The notes under the pieces are model-generated. The model had not been told where the DNA came from. It did no database searches and saw only the letters and a program-made list of their open reading frames with translations. A program made the translations under genes and the position numbers. From Actinacidiphila rubida (GTDB lineage Bacteria > Actinomycetota > Actinomycetes > Streptomycetales > Streptomycetaceae), in the NCBI RefSeq assembly GCF_900110255.1, contig NZ_FODD01000005.1, forward strand, positions 1 through 64,000: a stretch of DNA of 64,000 nucleotides, read 5' to 3'. Positions 1 through 8,225 of the stretch are shown piece by piece (the first letter of the stretch is position 1; each line of letters starts with the position of its first letter).

Positions 1-3000
1 CCGAGAACAACACCGCGTACGGCCTCGACCGCAGGACCGGTCACATCGACTGGCAGCGGAACTTCGGGCCGGCGTTCCCCGCCTCCGCGATCGGCTGCGG
101 GGACCTGACGCCCTCGATCGGCGCGTCCGCGACGCCCGTGTACGACCCGGCGACGAACGCCGTCTACTTCACCACCAAGGTCGACGACGGCACCGCGACG
201 CACCGCCACCCCACGTGGCTGATGCACGCCGTGGACCCGTCCACCGGCGCCGAGCGCGACGGCTGGCCGGTCACCATCAGCGGCAAGCCGGGCAACGCCG
301 CGAACATCACCTTCGACCCCTACTACGAGCAGCAGCGCCCCGGCCTGCTGCTGATGGACGGCGTCGTCTACGCGGGCTTCGGCGCGCACTGCGACGTGGT
401 CCCGTACCGGGGCTACGTGGTCGGCGTCGGCGTCGCCGAGCACCAGGTCACCTCGATGTGGGCCTCCGAGACCGGTGACTCCGTCGCCGGCGCGGGCGTC
501 TGGCAGTCCGGTGGCGGCCTCGTCTCCGACGGACCGGGCCGGATCTTCTTCAGCACCGGCAACGGCATCAGCCCGGCCCCGGGCCCCGGCACCACCGTCC
601 AGGGCAACCTGGCCGAGTCCGTCGTACGGCTGCAGGTCAACGCCGACAAGAGCCTGAGCACCGCCGACTTCTTCAGCCCCAGCAACGCGGCGAGCCTGGA
701 CCTCCAGGACCAGGACATCTCCTCGGGCGCGCCGATGGCCCTGCCCGACGGCTTCGGCACCGCCGCGCACCCGCACCTGATGGTCCAGCAGGGCAAGGAC
801 GGCCGGGTGTTCCTGCTCGACCGCGACAACCTCGGCGGCATGAGCCAGGCGCCCGGCGGCGGCAACGCGGTCGTGAGCACGAGCGGTCCCTACCAGGGGC
901 TGTGGGGCCACCCCGCGTTCTGGGGCGGCGACGGCGGCTATGTCTACCTGGTCGGCAACAACGGCCCACTGCGGGCGCTGGCGTACGGCGTCAACAACGG
1001 CAACCCCGCGCTCACCTTCACCGGACGCAGCCAGGACTCCTTCGGCTACACCAGCGGCTCGCCCCTGGTCACCTCCAACGGCACCGACGACTCCACCGGC
1101 CTGATCTGGGTCGTCTCCGCGAACGACGCCTCGGGCGCGGGCGGCACGCTGCGCGCGTACAGCCCCGTCCCCGACGGCGACGGCCTGCTGCAGCTGTTGT
1201 GGTCGGCGCCGGTCGGCACCGCCACGAAGTTCAGCACGCCCACGGCCGACAAGGGCGTCGTGTACGTCGGGACCCGGGACGGCGTCCTCTACGGCTTCGG
1301 CAGCCCGGCCACCACCGCGCTGACCGCCGCCCCGGTCGACTTCGGCCAGGTCGCGGTCGGCGCCAGCGGCACCGGCACGATGACCCTGACCGCCACCAAG
1401 GACCTCGGCATCACCGGGCTCACCGCGTCGGGCGCGTTCGCGGTCACCGCCGGCTCGCTGCCGTCGGCCGGGCAGCCCACCCAGCTGGCGTCCGGGGCCT
1501 CCCTGGACGTGCCGCTGAGCTTCACGCCCAAGACCACGGGCGGCATCAGCGGGATGCTCACCGCCAACCTGTCGGACGGCGAGAAGCTCGTCTTCGCCCT
1601 CCACGGCGTCGGCACCCGACCCGGACTCGGAGCGGCGCCCGGCTCGCTGGGCTTCGGCGAGGTGCCCACCGGCTCCGTCTCGACGCTGAACCTGCAGATC
1701 ACCAACACCGGCACCGGCCCGGAGACCGTCGACTCGGTGACCGCACCGGCCGGCGCGTTCTCCGCCACCGGGCTGCCGGCCGCCGGCACGGTCGTGCCCG
1801 CCGGCGGATCCTTCGTCGCCACGGTCGCCTACGCGCCCGTCGTCGGCTCCCCGTCGGACAGCGACGCGCTGGTCGTCAACAGCAGCAGCGCGGGCCAGTC
1901 GCACGCCCTGAAGGTGACGGTCGGGGGCTCGGCGGTCACCGGCCAGGGGCACCTGGAGTTCTCGCCGAGTTCCCTGGACTTCGGCAAGGTGCCGATCGGC
2001 AGCTCCAAGACGCTGACGTTCACGATCAGCAACACCGGCAACCTGCCCGTGACCGTGACCAAGGCCAAGGCGCCCGCGGGTGACTTCGGCAGTGCGGTGC
2101 AGCTGTCCGAGGGCCTGGTCATCGGCCCCGAGCAGAGCACCGTGCAGAGCGTCACCTTCACCCCGCGGTCCACCACCGCGCAGAGCGGCGGCTTCTACGA
2201 GGTCACCGGAGACGCCGGGCAGGGCGCCCAGTTCGTACCCGTCTCGGGCACCGGCACGGGCACCCCGGCGACCACCACGGTCGCCGACGGCTCCTGGCAC
2301 GCCAACGGCACCGCGGCGATCAGCGACGACGGCAGCGTCCAGCTGACGCCGGCCAGCCCCGGCAACCAGGCGGGCTCGGCGGTCTACACCAAGCCGCTGC
2401 CCACCGACGGTCTGCGCGCGACCTTCACCGCGAAGTTCGGTCCTGGCACCGGCGGTTACGGCATCGCCTTCTCGCTGCTCGACCCGGTTCAGAACACCGG
2501 TTCCGCGGTGGGCGGTTCGGGCACCGGATTCGGCATCGCCGGTCAGCAGGGCACGGTCGTGGCGCTCGGCACCGGCTGGAGCCCCGCCACGGGCCTGCAG
2601 AACTACGTGGCCGTGGGCACCAGCACCGCCGGTTCCCCGAACATCACCTACACGTCCAAGGCCCCCCTGGCCACCGCCCTGCGCCAGGGCACCCACCAGG
2701 TGGACATCGAGAGCACCGGCGGACACCTGTACGTCCGGATCGACGGCACTCAGGTGATGGACAGCACGCAGGCCCTGCCGCCGACCGCGCTCCTCGCCCT
2801 GTCCGCCGGAACGGGTGTCAACTCCGACGCCCACAAGGTCAGCGGTGTGGTCGTCAGCGACATGCCGCCCACCACTCCGCCCACCGCCGCCGCCCCGCCG
2901 TTCCTCGCGCGGGACACCACCGGCACGCTGTGGCAGTACCGGACCACCGGGAACGCCGCGGCGCCCTTCCAGGCGCGGCAGAAGGTCGGCGGCGGCTGGC

Positions 3001-3647
3001 AGGTCTACAACGCGCTGATCTCGCTGTCCACCCGGACGGCCACCGCCCACGCCGACCTCGTCGCCCGGGACGCCTCCGGCGTCCTCTGGTACTACGCCGG
3101 CACCGGCAACACCACCACCCCGCTGGCCCCCCGGGTCCGTGTGGGCGCGGGCTGGGGCATCTACGGCACGATGACCGGCGTCGGCGACGTGACCGGTGAC
3201 GGCAAGGCCGATCTGGTGGCACGTGACTCCAGCGGCGTGCTGTGGCTGTACCGCGGCACGGGAGTTGCGTCGGCTCCGTTCGCGGCCCGGACGCGGATCG
3301 GCGCGGGCTGGGGCATCTACGGCACGATGACCGGCGTCGGCGACGTGACCGGTGACGGCAAGGCCGATCTGGTGGCACGTGACTCCAGCGGCGTGCTGTG
3401 GCTGTACCGCGGCACGGGAGTTGCGTCGGCTCCGTTCGCGGCCCGGACGCGGGTCGGTTCCGGCTGGAACACCTACGGCATGCTGACGGCGGTCGGCGAC
3501 GTGACCGGTGACGGCAAGGCCGATCTGGTGGCGCGTGACGCCACTGGTGTGCTGTGGCTGTACCGCGGCACGGGAGTTACGTCGGCTCCGTTCGCGGCCC
3601 GTTCGCGGGTCGGTTCCGGCTGGAACACCTACAACGCCCTCGTCTGA
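1..3647 (+). CDS. Secreted PQQ-like propeller / choice-of-anchor D / lectin-like / FG-GAP repeat protein (5' truncated)
   Basis: The frame is open from base 3, so the start lies outside the window; at least 1,200 residues are visible. In order: a PQQ/quinoprotein-like beta-propeller (to about 1300) with blade motifs such as YVGTRDGVLYGF; three choice-of-anchor-D/ASH-like beta domains (about 1310-2260) recognisable by repeated 'SLDFGKVPIGS' phrases; a concanavalin/L-type-lectin-like domain (about 2260-2850); a short Pro-rich linker; and C-terminal FG-GAP/VCBS units containing DVTGDGKADLVARD, a Ca-binding-type Asp loop. The architecture implies an exported, possibly carbohydrate-binding protein, but the signal peptide is not visible. 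No catalytic residues can be named. A strong hairpin follows the stop. Domain types are confident, function is not. Confidence 0.85.
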   Translation, partial: ENNTAYGLDRRTGHIDWQRNFGPAFPASAIGCGDLTPSIGASATPVYDPATNAVYFTTKVDDGTATHRHPTWLMHAVDPSTGAERDGWPVTISGKPGNAANITFDPYYEQQRPGLLLMDGVVYAGFGAHCDVVPYRGYVVGVGVAEHQVTSMWASETGDSVAGAGVWQSGGGLVSDGPGRIFFSTGNGISPAPGPGTTVQGNLAESVVRLQVNADKSLSTADFFSPSNAASLDLQDQDISSGAPMALPDGFGTAAHPHLMVQQGKDGRVFLLDRDNLGGMSQAPGGGNAVVSTSGPYQGLWGHPAFWGGDGGYVYLVGNNGPLRALAYGVNNGNPALTFTGRSQDSFGYTSGSPLVTSNGTDDSTGLIWVVSANDASGAGGTLRAYSPVPDGDGLLQLLWSAPVGTATKFSTPTADKGVVYVGTRDGVLYGFGSPATTALTAAPVDFGQVAVGASGTGTMTLTATKDLGITGLTASGAFAVTAGSLPSAGQPTQLASGASLDVPLSFTPKTTGGISGMLTANLSDGEKLVFALHGVGTRPGLGAAPGSLGFGEVPTGSVSTLNLQITNTGTGPETVDSVTAPAGAFSATGLPAAGTVVPAGGSFVATVAYAPVVGSPSDSDALVVNSSSAGQSHALKVTVGGSAVTGQGHLEFSPSSLDFGKVPIGSSKTLTFTISNTGNLPVTVTKAKAPAGDFGSAVQLSEGLVIGPEQSTVQSVTFTPRSTTAQSGGFYEVTGDAGQGAQFVPVSGTGTGTPATTTVADGSWHANGTAAISDDGSVQLTPASPGNQAGSAVYTKPLPTDGLRATFTAKFGPGTGGYGIAFSLLDPVQNTGSAVGGSGTGFGIAGQQGTVVALGTGWSPATGLQNYVAVGTSTAGSPNITYTSKAPLATALRQGTHQVDIESTGGHLYVRIDGTQVMDSTQALPPTALLALSAGTGVNSDAHKVSGVVVSDMPPTTPPTAAAPPFLARDTTGTLWQYRTTGNAAAPFQARQKVGGGWQVYNALISLSTRTATAHADLVARDASGVLWYYAGTGNTTTPLAPRVRVGAGWGIYGTMTGVGDVTGDGKADLVARDSSGVLWLYRGTGVASAPFAARTRIGAGWGIYGTMTGVGDVTGDGKADLVARDSSGVLWLYRGTGVASAPFAARTRVGSGWNTYGMLTAVGDVTGDGKADLVARDATGVLWLYRGTGVTSAPFAARSRVGSGWNTYNALV
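3146..3636 (+). repeat. 156-nt tandem repeats encoding FG-GAP units
   Basis: Units recur with an exact 156-nt (52-codon) period at 3151, 3307 and 3463, with a partial fourth at 3619. The first two are identical over about 140 nt; the third differs at scattered sites. An older, more diverged unit precedes them from about 2900. Near-identity at the nucleotide level suggests recent expansion by slippage or unequal recombination. Confidence 0.9.
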
Positions 3648-3678
3648 GCCGGCCGGTCCACGGTCCGCCGAAAGACGC

Positions 3679-3713
3679 AGGAAGCCCTACTCCCGGTGGG
3701 GGTAGGGCTTCCT
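3679..3713 (+). terminator. Rho-independent-type hairpin after the propeller/FG-GAP gene
   Basis: A perfect 12-bp stem (AGGAAGCCCTAC pairing with GTAGGGCTTCCT), extended inward by three further G-C pairs, lies 32 bases after the stop codon. There is no clear U tract, as is common in streptomycetes. Confidence 0.75.
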
Positions 3714-3745
3714 CGCGTTCCGGGGGCGACGCCGCCCCGGGAACG

Positions 3746-3966
3746 TCAGAACAGCGGTCGCCCGACTGCGAGCGCCGGTAGTACCAGAGCACCCCCTACT
3801 TGTCGCGGGCGACCAGTCCGTCCCCCTGCCCGGGGAAGGCGGCCTGGGTTCCGGTGCCCACGACGGACGTGTAGATGTTCCAGCCGGCGCCGATCCGCAC
3901 CCGTGGCCTGAACGGCTCCGCGGTGTTCCAGGAGGCCTGGTAGTACCAGAGGACGCCGTTCACTGG
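3746..3966 (-). pseudogene. Decayed FG-GAP repeat fragment, antiparallel to the intact gene
   Basis: Read on the minus strand this encodes NGVLWYYQASWNTAEPF, then RVRIGAGWNIYTSVVGTG, then DGLVARDK, an in-frame TAG (complement of 3796-3798), and GVLWYYRR. These are the same modules as in the intact upstream gene (VARD..GVLW.YRGTG). The stop sits exactly where the Ser of VARDSSGVLW would be. There is no start codon with a ribosome-binding site and no further repeats. It is best read as the relic of a second tandem-FG-GAP gene that converged on the intact one. Confidence 0.65.
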
Positions 3967-4527
3967 ACAACGGGTGAGACCAAGGGAGAGGCCATCCCAT
4001 GCAGTGAGTAACAACCTTCTCTACGGGTTTCAAGGCACCCGGCGTCGCTGCCGCTCCGCCGGGCGCGCGTCCGGCGCCTGGCCGCGCCGTCGCTCCTGTC
4101 TCCGCCCCGCTGGGCACGGCCCCGCGCCGCGCGCGCCCACGAGGAGGAGGCCGATGGCATGAGACGAGACCGCACAGTCGGGGTCAAAGACGTTGCCTCC
4201 GGCGGGGGCGCTCAGGCTCCGAGATGGGCCAAGGCCCGGCCGGCGACCGCGCGAGCGTCGTGGGCGGGTGCGGGATCTCCCATCCCGACTGCCATCGACC
4301 CGGGGCAAGCCGAGCAGTCGCGGCCCAGGGCGTCAAGGTCGTTCGTACAGTGACGGGCTCCACCTGACGCCCTGAACCACGCCCGCTCCACAGGAGTGCG
4401 GGCCGACGGCAGACGGGATGGAAGGTGGGGAAAGCAGTCGGTGCTGGCCATTCGTCGCTCATCGGCTGTCAGAACTGAGCGGTACCGTCAGGGCTCGGCT
4501 AGGCGGCAACCACGGCAAAGGACGGGC
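3967..4527. other. Intergenic stretch without recognisable genes
   Basis: No ORF here has Streptomyces-like codon bias, a ribosome-binding site and recognisable sequence. Base composition is more mixed than in the flanking genes. It may contain the promoter for the 4528 gene, but no clear -10/-35 pair was identified. Confidence 0.5.
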
Positions 4528-5010
4528 ATGGGCGCCAGTGGATGGGGCTACGTCGCTCCCTACAGAGGAAATGTCGAGGCGACGCTCGAAGCCTTGCATG
4601 ACGAGGTCTTCCAGGACCTGTACGGCGACGGGGACGAGTACGCGAGCCTTGAGAAGCTCTACGCCGATGAGGAGTTCATGGGCGAAGAGGGCACGCACTC
4701 GATACTGGACGTGCAGCGAGTACTTGAGACGACGGAGCCACCTCAACAACGTGACTGGGCCGACTACTTCACGATCCGGCCTCTGCCCAATGCCCGACTT
4801 GTGCATCACTTCGGCACGGAATGCCCCACCGTACGGCAGTACGACGAGGCGATGACTCGGGCACATGAGGCCATGCGTACCAGGAGCCCCGTAGACGAGG
4901 ACACGACCCTACTCGGAGAGCACCGGATGCGCTGGACCGGTGTTTATGTGGTCCTGTACACCGACGGCCAACCCACCCATGTCGGCTTCTTCGGTTCTTC
5001 CGGAGACTAA
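4528..5010 (+). CDS. Conserved actinobacterial hypothetical protein
   Basis: 160 residues beginning MGASGWGYVAPYRGNV. The ATG at 4528 is preceded by AAAGGACGGG at good spacing, so it is preferred over the longer ORF from 4396. The N-terminal phrase 'GxSGWxYVxPY' followed by a predicted helix (ATLEALHDEVF) resembles a family of streptomycete proteins of unknown function; I recall the family but cannot assign a role. It is soluble, acidic, and has no signal peptide or membrane segment. GC3 is lower than in the neighbouring core genes, consistent with an accessory origin. Confidence 0.75.
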   Translation: MGASGWGYVAPYRGNVEATLEALHDEVFQDLYGDGDEYASLEKLYADEEFMGEEGTHSILDVQRVLETTEPPQQRDWADYFTIRPLPNARLVHHFGTECPTVRQYDEAMTRAHEAMRTRSPVDEDTTLLGEHRMRWTGVYVVLYTDGQPTHVGFFGSSGD

Positions 5011-5062
5011 GCCGCACCGCCGGGCGACGCTAGATTCTTCGGAGGGTGTGCCAGGCGTCCTC

Positions 5063-5299
5063 TTACCGAGACGCAAGTCCGTAAAACAGCATCCCGAGGC
5101 CGATGGTGAGGGCGGCCGCTCCCTGCACGAGGGCTCCCCGGAAAGACCACTGACCTTCTGGCCGCAACACCTTCCACCCTCTCCAACGGGCGCAAAGGCC
5201 GAAAACAAGAACCATCACGCCGATGATCACGAAGCCCGCCCCGCCGGCTACTGGATCGTCATTGGTCTGGGTGGCTAGCGCGAGAGTCGACGACGACAC
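5063..5299 (-). CDS. Small membrane protein, two predicted helices
   Basis: 78 codons from a GTG start. Two hydrophobic segments are visible: GAGFVIIGVMVLVFGLCA, and a C-terminal one around GAALTIGLGMLFYGL, separated by a basic, Trp-containing loop. No strong Shine-Dalgarno sequence precedes the start, so it could be leaderless or spurious. No family recognised. It is supported mainly by the coherent two-helix topology on the strand opposite to its neighbours. Confidence 0.45.
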   Translation of the reverse strand: MSSSTLALATQTNDDPVAGGAGFVIIGVMVLVFGLCARWRGWKVLRPEGQWSFRGALVQGAAALTIGLGMLFYGLASR

Positions 5300-5546
5300 G
5301 GTGAGAACGGTAGATGACAGGAGCGATCGGGCAGGCGCGGGGCTGTCATGGGTGCTCCGCTCGGCTCAGCGATCTCTCTGCGGCAGGCGGCTTGAGTGTC
5401 AAACTGCGCTACAACGGCCCCGTGCTCTGGTGGACCTCCACGGACAATCGTGGACTGTTCTCGCTGGTCCGCCCGGCCGCATCCCAGGCCAGGACACAGC
5501 CTGGACTGCTTCGGGACGAAGAGGTCACTCAGTTAAGGTGCGCGAC

Positions 5547-5747
5547 GTGACCGAGGAAGCCCCGGCTTGCCCTGAGTGCGGCCACCCGATGAAGTCCGGT
5601 GGTCTCGTGCTCTCCAGGCGTGAGGACGACCGCCGGCGAGTGTGCCGAGCACTCTGGAGGTGTCGGAACCGTCACCTCTGGTGGGGGTGGGCTGATCGGC
5701 CGGATGAGCCTCTGGAGACGTGTCCGGCGCCTGAGCTGTTCCGCTGA
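5547..5747 (+). CDS. Small zinc-ribbon-like conserved protein
   Basis: 66 residues. The GTG at 5547 is chosen because AAGG lies about eight bases upstream; a GTG at 5538 is an alternative. The sequence has a CPECGHPM knuckle near the N terminus and a second Cys pair in CRALWRC, followed by HLWWGWADRPDEPLE and a PELFR ending. This pattern (two Cys pairs, Trp-rich core, ELFR terminus) matches short streptomycete hypothetical proteins I recall. Zinc binding is inferred from the Cys spacing and the role is unknown. Confidence 0.7.
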   Translation: MTEEAPACPECGHPMKSGGLVLSRREDDRRRVCRALWRCRNRHLWWGWADRPDEPLETCPAPELFR

Positions 5748-5957
5748 CCGCGGTCTCGCCGTACAGCAGAGAAGAACCGCAACCTCAGCGGCCGGCCCCA
5801 CCCAATGCGATCCGTCAAGGGCAGCTGCACGGCTGTTACGGCCCCCAGCGACCCACCTGCATAGAGCTAGGGATCAGAGAGTGTGCGTGCCCCATCCGTG
5901 CCCGATCGACAGGGGAACCGCGGGGAACCACGGTCGCCGGCGGGCAGCGGGCACGAC

Positions 5958-5994
5958 AACGGCCCCCGACCAACATGCCTGGTCGGGGGCCGTT
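5958..5994 (-). terminator. Hairpin terminator downstream of tRNA-Ser
   Basis: A perfect 15-bp inverted repeat (AACGGCCCCCGACCA pairing with TGGTCGGGGGCCGTT) with a 7-nt loop. It begins 17 bases beyond the 3' end of the minus-strand tRNA, the expected position for its terminator. The 5748-5957 stretch beside it has no recognised gene. Confidence 0.75.
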
Positions 5995-6010
5995 CTCAGT
6001 ACTTCACATG

Positions 6011-6097
6011 CGGAGGCTGTGGGATTTGAACCCACGGTGACATCGCTGCCACGACGGTTTTCAAGACCGTTCCCTTAGGCCGCTCGGGCAAGCCTCC
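6011..6097 (-). tRNA. tRNA-Ser (anticodon UGA)
   Basis: On the minus strand a 7-bp acceptor stem (GGAGGCT/AGCCTCC), a D-arm with the class II pattern, an anticodon loop CTTGAAA giving UGA, a long variable arm and the T-arm GGGTTCAAATCCC are all visible. The long variable arm is diagnostic of serine/leucine-type tRNAs. CCA is not encoded. It is transcribed in the same direction as the htrA-like gene, with its 5' end about 55 bases past that gene's stop. Confidence 0.95.
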
Positions 6098-6152
6098 CCG
6101 CGGGCCGGGTGGTGGCGCCGCGGGGACAGCTTAGTGGGTGCGCGGGGGCGGG

Positions 6153-8054
6153 TTACTGGTTGGTGTCGCCCTTGCGGCTGCCCAGGGTGAGGGTCGTGGT
6201 GTGGGTGGAGCCGTCGCGGGTGTAGGTGAGGGTGGCCTTGTCGCCGGGCTGGTGCTGCCAGATCTCGCCGATCAGGGTCTGGCCGCTGTCGATGATCGTG
6301 TCGTCGAACTTGGTGATGATGTCGCCGGGCTTGAGGCCGGCCTTCTCACCGGGGCCGCCGGAGACGATCGCGTCGCTGCCGCTGGCGATCTGCGCGCCGT
6401 CGCCGTCGTACTGCGAGTTGAGGCTGACGCCGATCACCGGGTAGACGGGGACGCCGGTGCGGATCAGCTGGTCGGCGACCCGCTTGGCCTGGTTGATCGG
6501 GATGGCGAAGCCGAGGCCGACGCTGCCGCCCTGGCTGCCGGGCGAGGAGCTGCCGCCGGGCTGGATCGCGGAGTTGATGCCGATCACCGCGCCGTTGGCG
6601 TTGAGGAGGGGGCCGCCGGAGTTGCCGGGGTTGATGGACGCGTCGGTCTGGATCGCGCTCATGTAGGAGGCCGTGCTGCCCTGGCCGTCGCTGGAGGCGA
6701 CCGGACGGTGGACGGCGCTGACGATGCCGGTGGTGACGGTGCCGGACAGGCCGAAGGGCGCGCCGATCGCGACGGTGGCGTCCCCGACGACGGCGTTGTC
6801 GGAGTTGCCGAGCGGCAGCGGGGTGAGCTTGGCGTCCGAGGCGTTCTTCAGCTTGACCACGGCCACGTCGTAGCCGGAGGCGCGGCCGACGACCTCGGCG
6901 TCGTACGTGGTGCCGTTGGAGAACGTGACGGTGAGCTTGCCGCCGTTCGCCGCCGGGGCCACCACGTGGTTGTTGGTGAGGATGTGGCCCTGGGTGTCGT
7001 AGACGAAGCCGGTGCCGGTGCCGCTCTCCTGGCTGCCGCTGGCCTTGATCGTCACGACGCTGGGCAGCGCCTTGTTGGCGATGCCCGCCACGGAGGTGGG
7101 GGCCCGGTTGAGGGCCTTGATGTTGCTGGGCGCGGAGACCGTGGTGGAGCCGGAGTCGTTGTTGTTGTGCTTCGCGGCCTCGTAGCCGATGGCACCGCCG
7201 ACGCCGCCGGCGACCAGCGCCGCCACCAGGACCGCGGCGACCATGGGGCCGAAGCCGCGCCGCTTCGGCGGGGTGGGCCCGCCCCACACCGGCCCGGTCG
7301 GGGAGCCGGGGCCGCCGTGGCCCGGCTGGGTGTGGGGGGCGTACGGGTCGTGCGGGGCGTGCGGGTCGTGCGGCGGGTCGAACGGCGACGGGCCGCCGGC
7401 CGAGGCGTACGCCGGGGTGGCCGGGACCGCGAACGGGTCGGGGGAGGTGTGCGGTCCACCGGCCGGCGGCTCGGCGGCGAACGCCGCCGTGGAGCCGGCG
7501 TGCGTGCCCTGCGCCGCCTCGTACGGGGAGGCGGCCGGCTTCGGCGCCTCGTAGGGGGACGCGGAAGAGGAGGACGGCGCGGGCTGCGGCGGCGCGTACG
7601 GGGAGGGCGCGGGCTGCGGCGGGGCCGGCTGGTGCTCGGGCTGCTGAGGGGCCGCGGCGGCCGCGGCCGGCGCGGGACCGTCGCCGTGCAGTGCGGCGGG
7701 CGGCGGGCCGTACGGGGAGGGCGGGCCGACCGGCGGGGGCGCCTGCAGCGGCGGGGCGGACCGCTGGACGGCGGTCTGTTCCTGGGGCTCGGCGGGCGTC
7801 GGGCCGGCGGGCGTGGCGTCCTGCACGGGCAGCACCTCGGTACGCGGCTCGTCGGCCGGCTCGGGCGGTGCGGCGGGGGGCGTGGGTGCGGCGGGGGGCG
7901 TGGGAGCCGCGGCAGGCGGCGCCACCGGAGGAGCCGCCGGGGGAACGGGCGCCGTGCTGCCGTCGGCCGCGGCACTCTCGCGCCCTGCCGCTGCCGGCTC
8001 CGCATGCGGAGCCGGCAGGGAGGACCCGGTCCCGGCTTCGTGCTCGGTGCTCAC
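6153..8054 (-). CDS. HtrA/DegP-like trypsin-family serine protease with PDZ domain
   Basis: 633 residues from GTG at 8054, which has GAGGAGATT upstream; longer starts lack a ribosome-binding site. Residues 1-270 are a Pro/Ala-rich, low-complexity cytoplasmic region, followed by one membrane helix (about 271-295, MVAAVLVAALVAGGVGGAIG). The extracytoplasmic trypsin domain shows the triad: His in ILTNNHVV (about 361), Asp in YDVAVVKL (about 395) and Ser in GNSGGPLL (about 479). A C-terminal PDZ domain contains AGLKPGDIITKFDD. It is a membrane-anchored envelope quality-control protease of the kind regulated by CssRS-type systems in streptomycetes (established for the family, not shown here). A hyphenated inverted repeat lies in the upstream region. 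Confidence 0.93.
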   Translation of the reverse strand: MSTEHEAGTGSSLPAPHAEPAAAGRESAAADGSTAPVPPAAPPVAPPAAAPTPPAAPTPPAAPPEPADEPRTEVLPVQDATPAGPTPAEPQEQTAVQRSAPPLQAPPPVGPPSPYGPPPAALHGDGPAPAAAAAAPQQPEHQPAPPQPAPSPYAPPQPAPSSSSASPYEAPKPAASPYEAAQGTHAGSTAAFAAEPPAGGPHTSPDPFAVPATPAYASAGGPSPFDPPHDPHAPHDPYAPHTQPGHGGPGSPTGPVWGGPTPPKRRGFGPMVAAVLVAALVAGGVGGAIGYEAAKHNNNDSGSTTVSAPSNIKALNRAPTSVAGIANKALPSVVTIKASGSQESGTGTGFVYDTQGHILTNNHVVAPAANGGKLTVTFSNGTTYDAEVVGRASGYDVAVVKLKNASDAKLTPLPLGNSDNAVVGDATVAIGAPFGLSGTVTTGIVSAVHRPVASSDGQGSTASYMSAIQTDASINPGNSGGPLLNANGAVIGINSAIQPGGSSSPGSQGGSVGLGFAIPINQAKRVADQLIRTGVPVYPVIGVSLNSQYDGDGAQIASGSDAIVSGGPGEKAGLKPGDIITKFDDTIIDSGQTLIGEIWQHQPGDKATLTYTRDGSTHTTTLTLGSRKGDTNQ

Positions 8055-8131
8055 AGCGAATCTCCTCGGAGTTCTGAGTTCAGCGTCAGGTCGCAGGTTC
8101 ACGACACATCGTTTACGTGGACACAGCATTT

Positions 8132-8157
8132 CTTACGGCGTGTCGGACCGCCGTAAG
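8132..8157 (-). promoter_or_regulatory. Inverted repeat upstream of the htrA-like gene
   Basis: CTTACGGCG and CGCCGTAAG form a perfect 9-bp inverted repeat with an 8-nt spacer in the divergent region between the protease (start 8054) and the glycerophosphodiesterase (start 8226). Position and symmetry suit an operator. No regulator can be assigned from the sequence. Confidence 0.45.
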
Positions 8158-8225
8158 CGGTAGCTGTGCGCTGCTCGCGCCTGCGTGTACCGCGCCCGCC
8201 GGTGCGGCGGTGGCACGATGGGTCG

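Noticed and set aside
3219-3232. CACGTG in the FG-GAP repeats as ParB sites
   Set aside because: Flanks do not match parS arms; the hexamer recurs because the repeat recurs.
6138-8156. 672-codon plus-strand ORF opposite the HtrA-like gene
   Set aside because: It is an antisense shadow: its composition is Gly/Arg/Val-rich with no domain, while the minus-strand frame encodes a complete protease.
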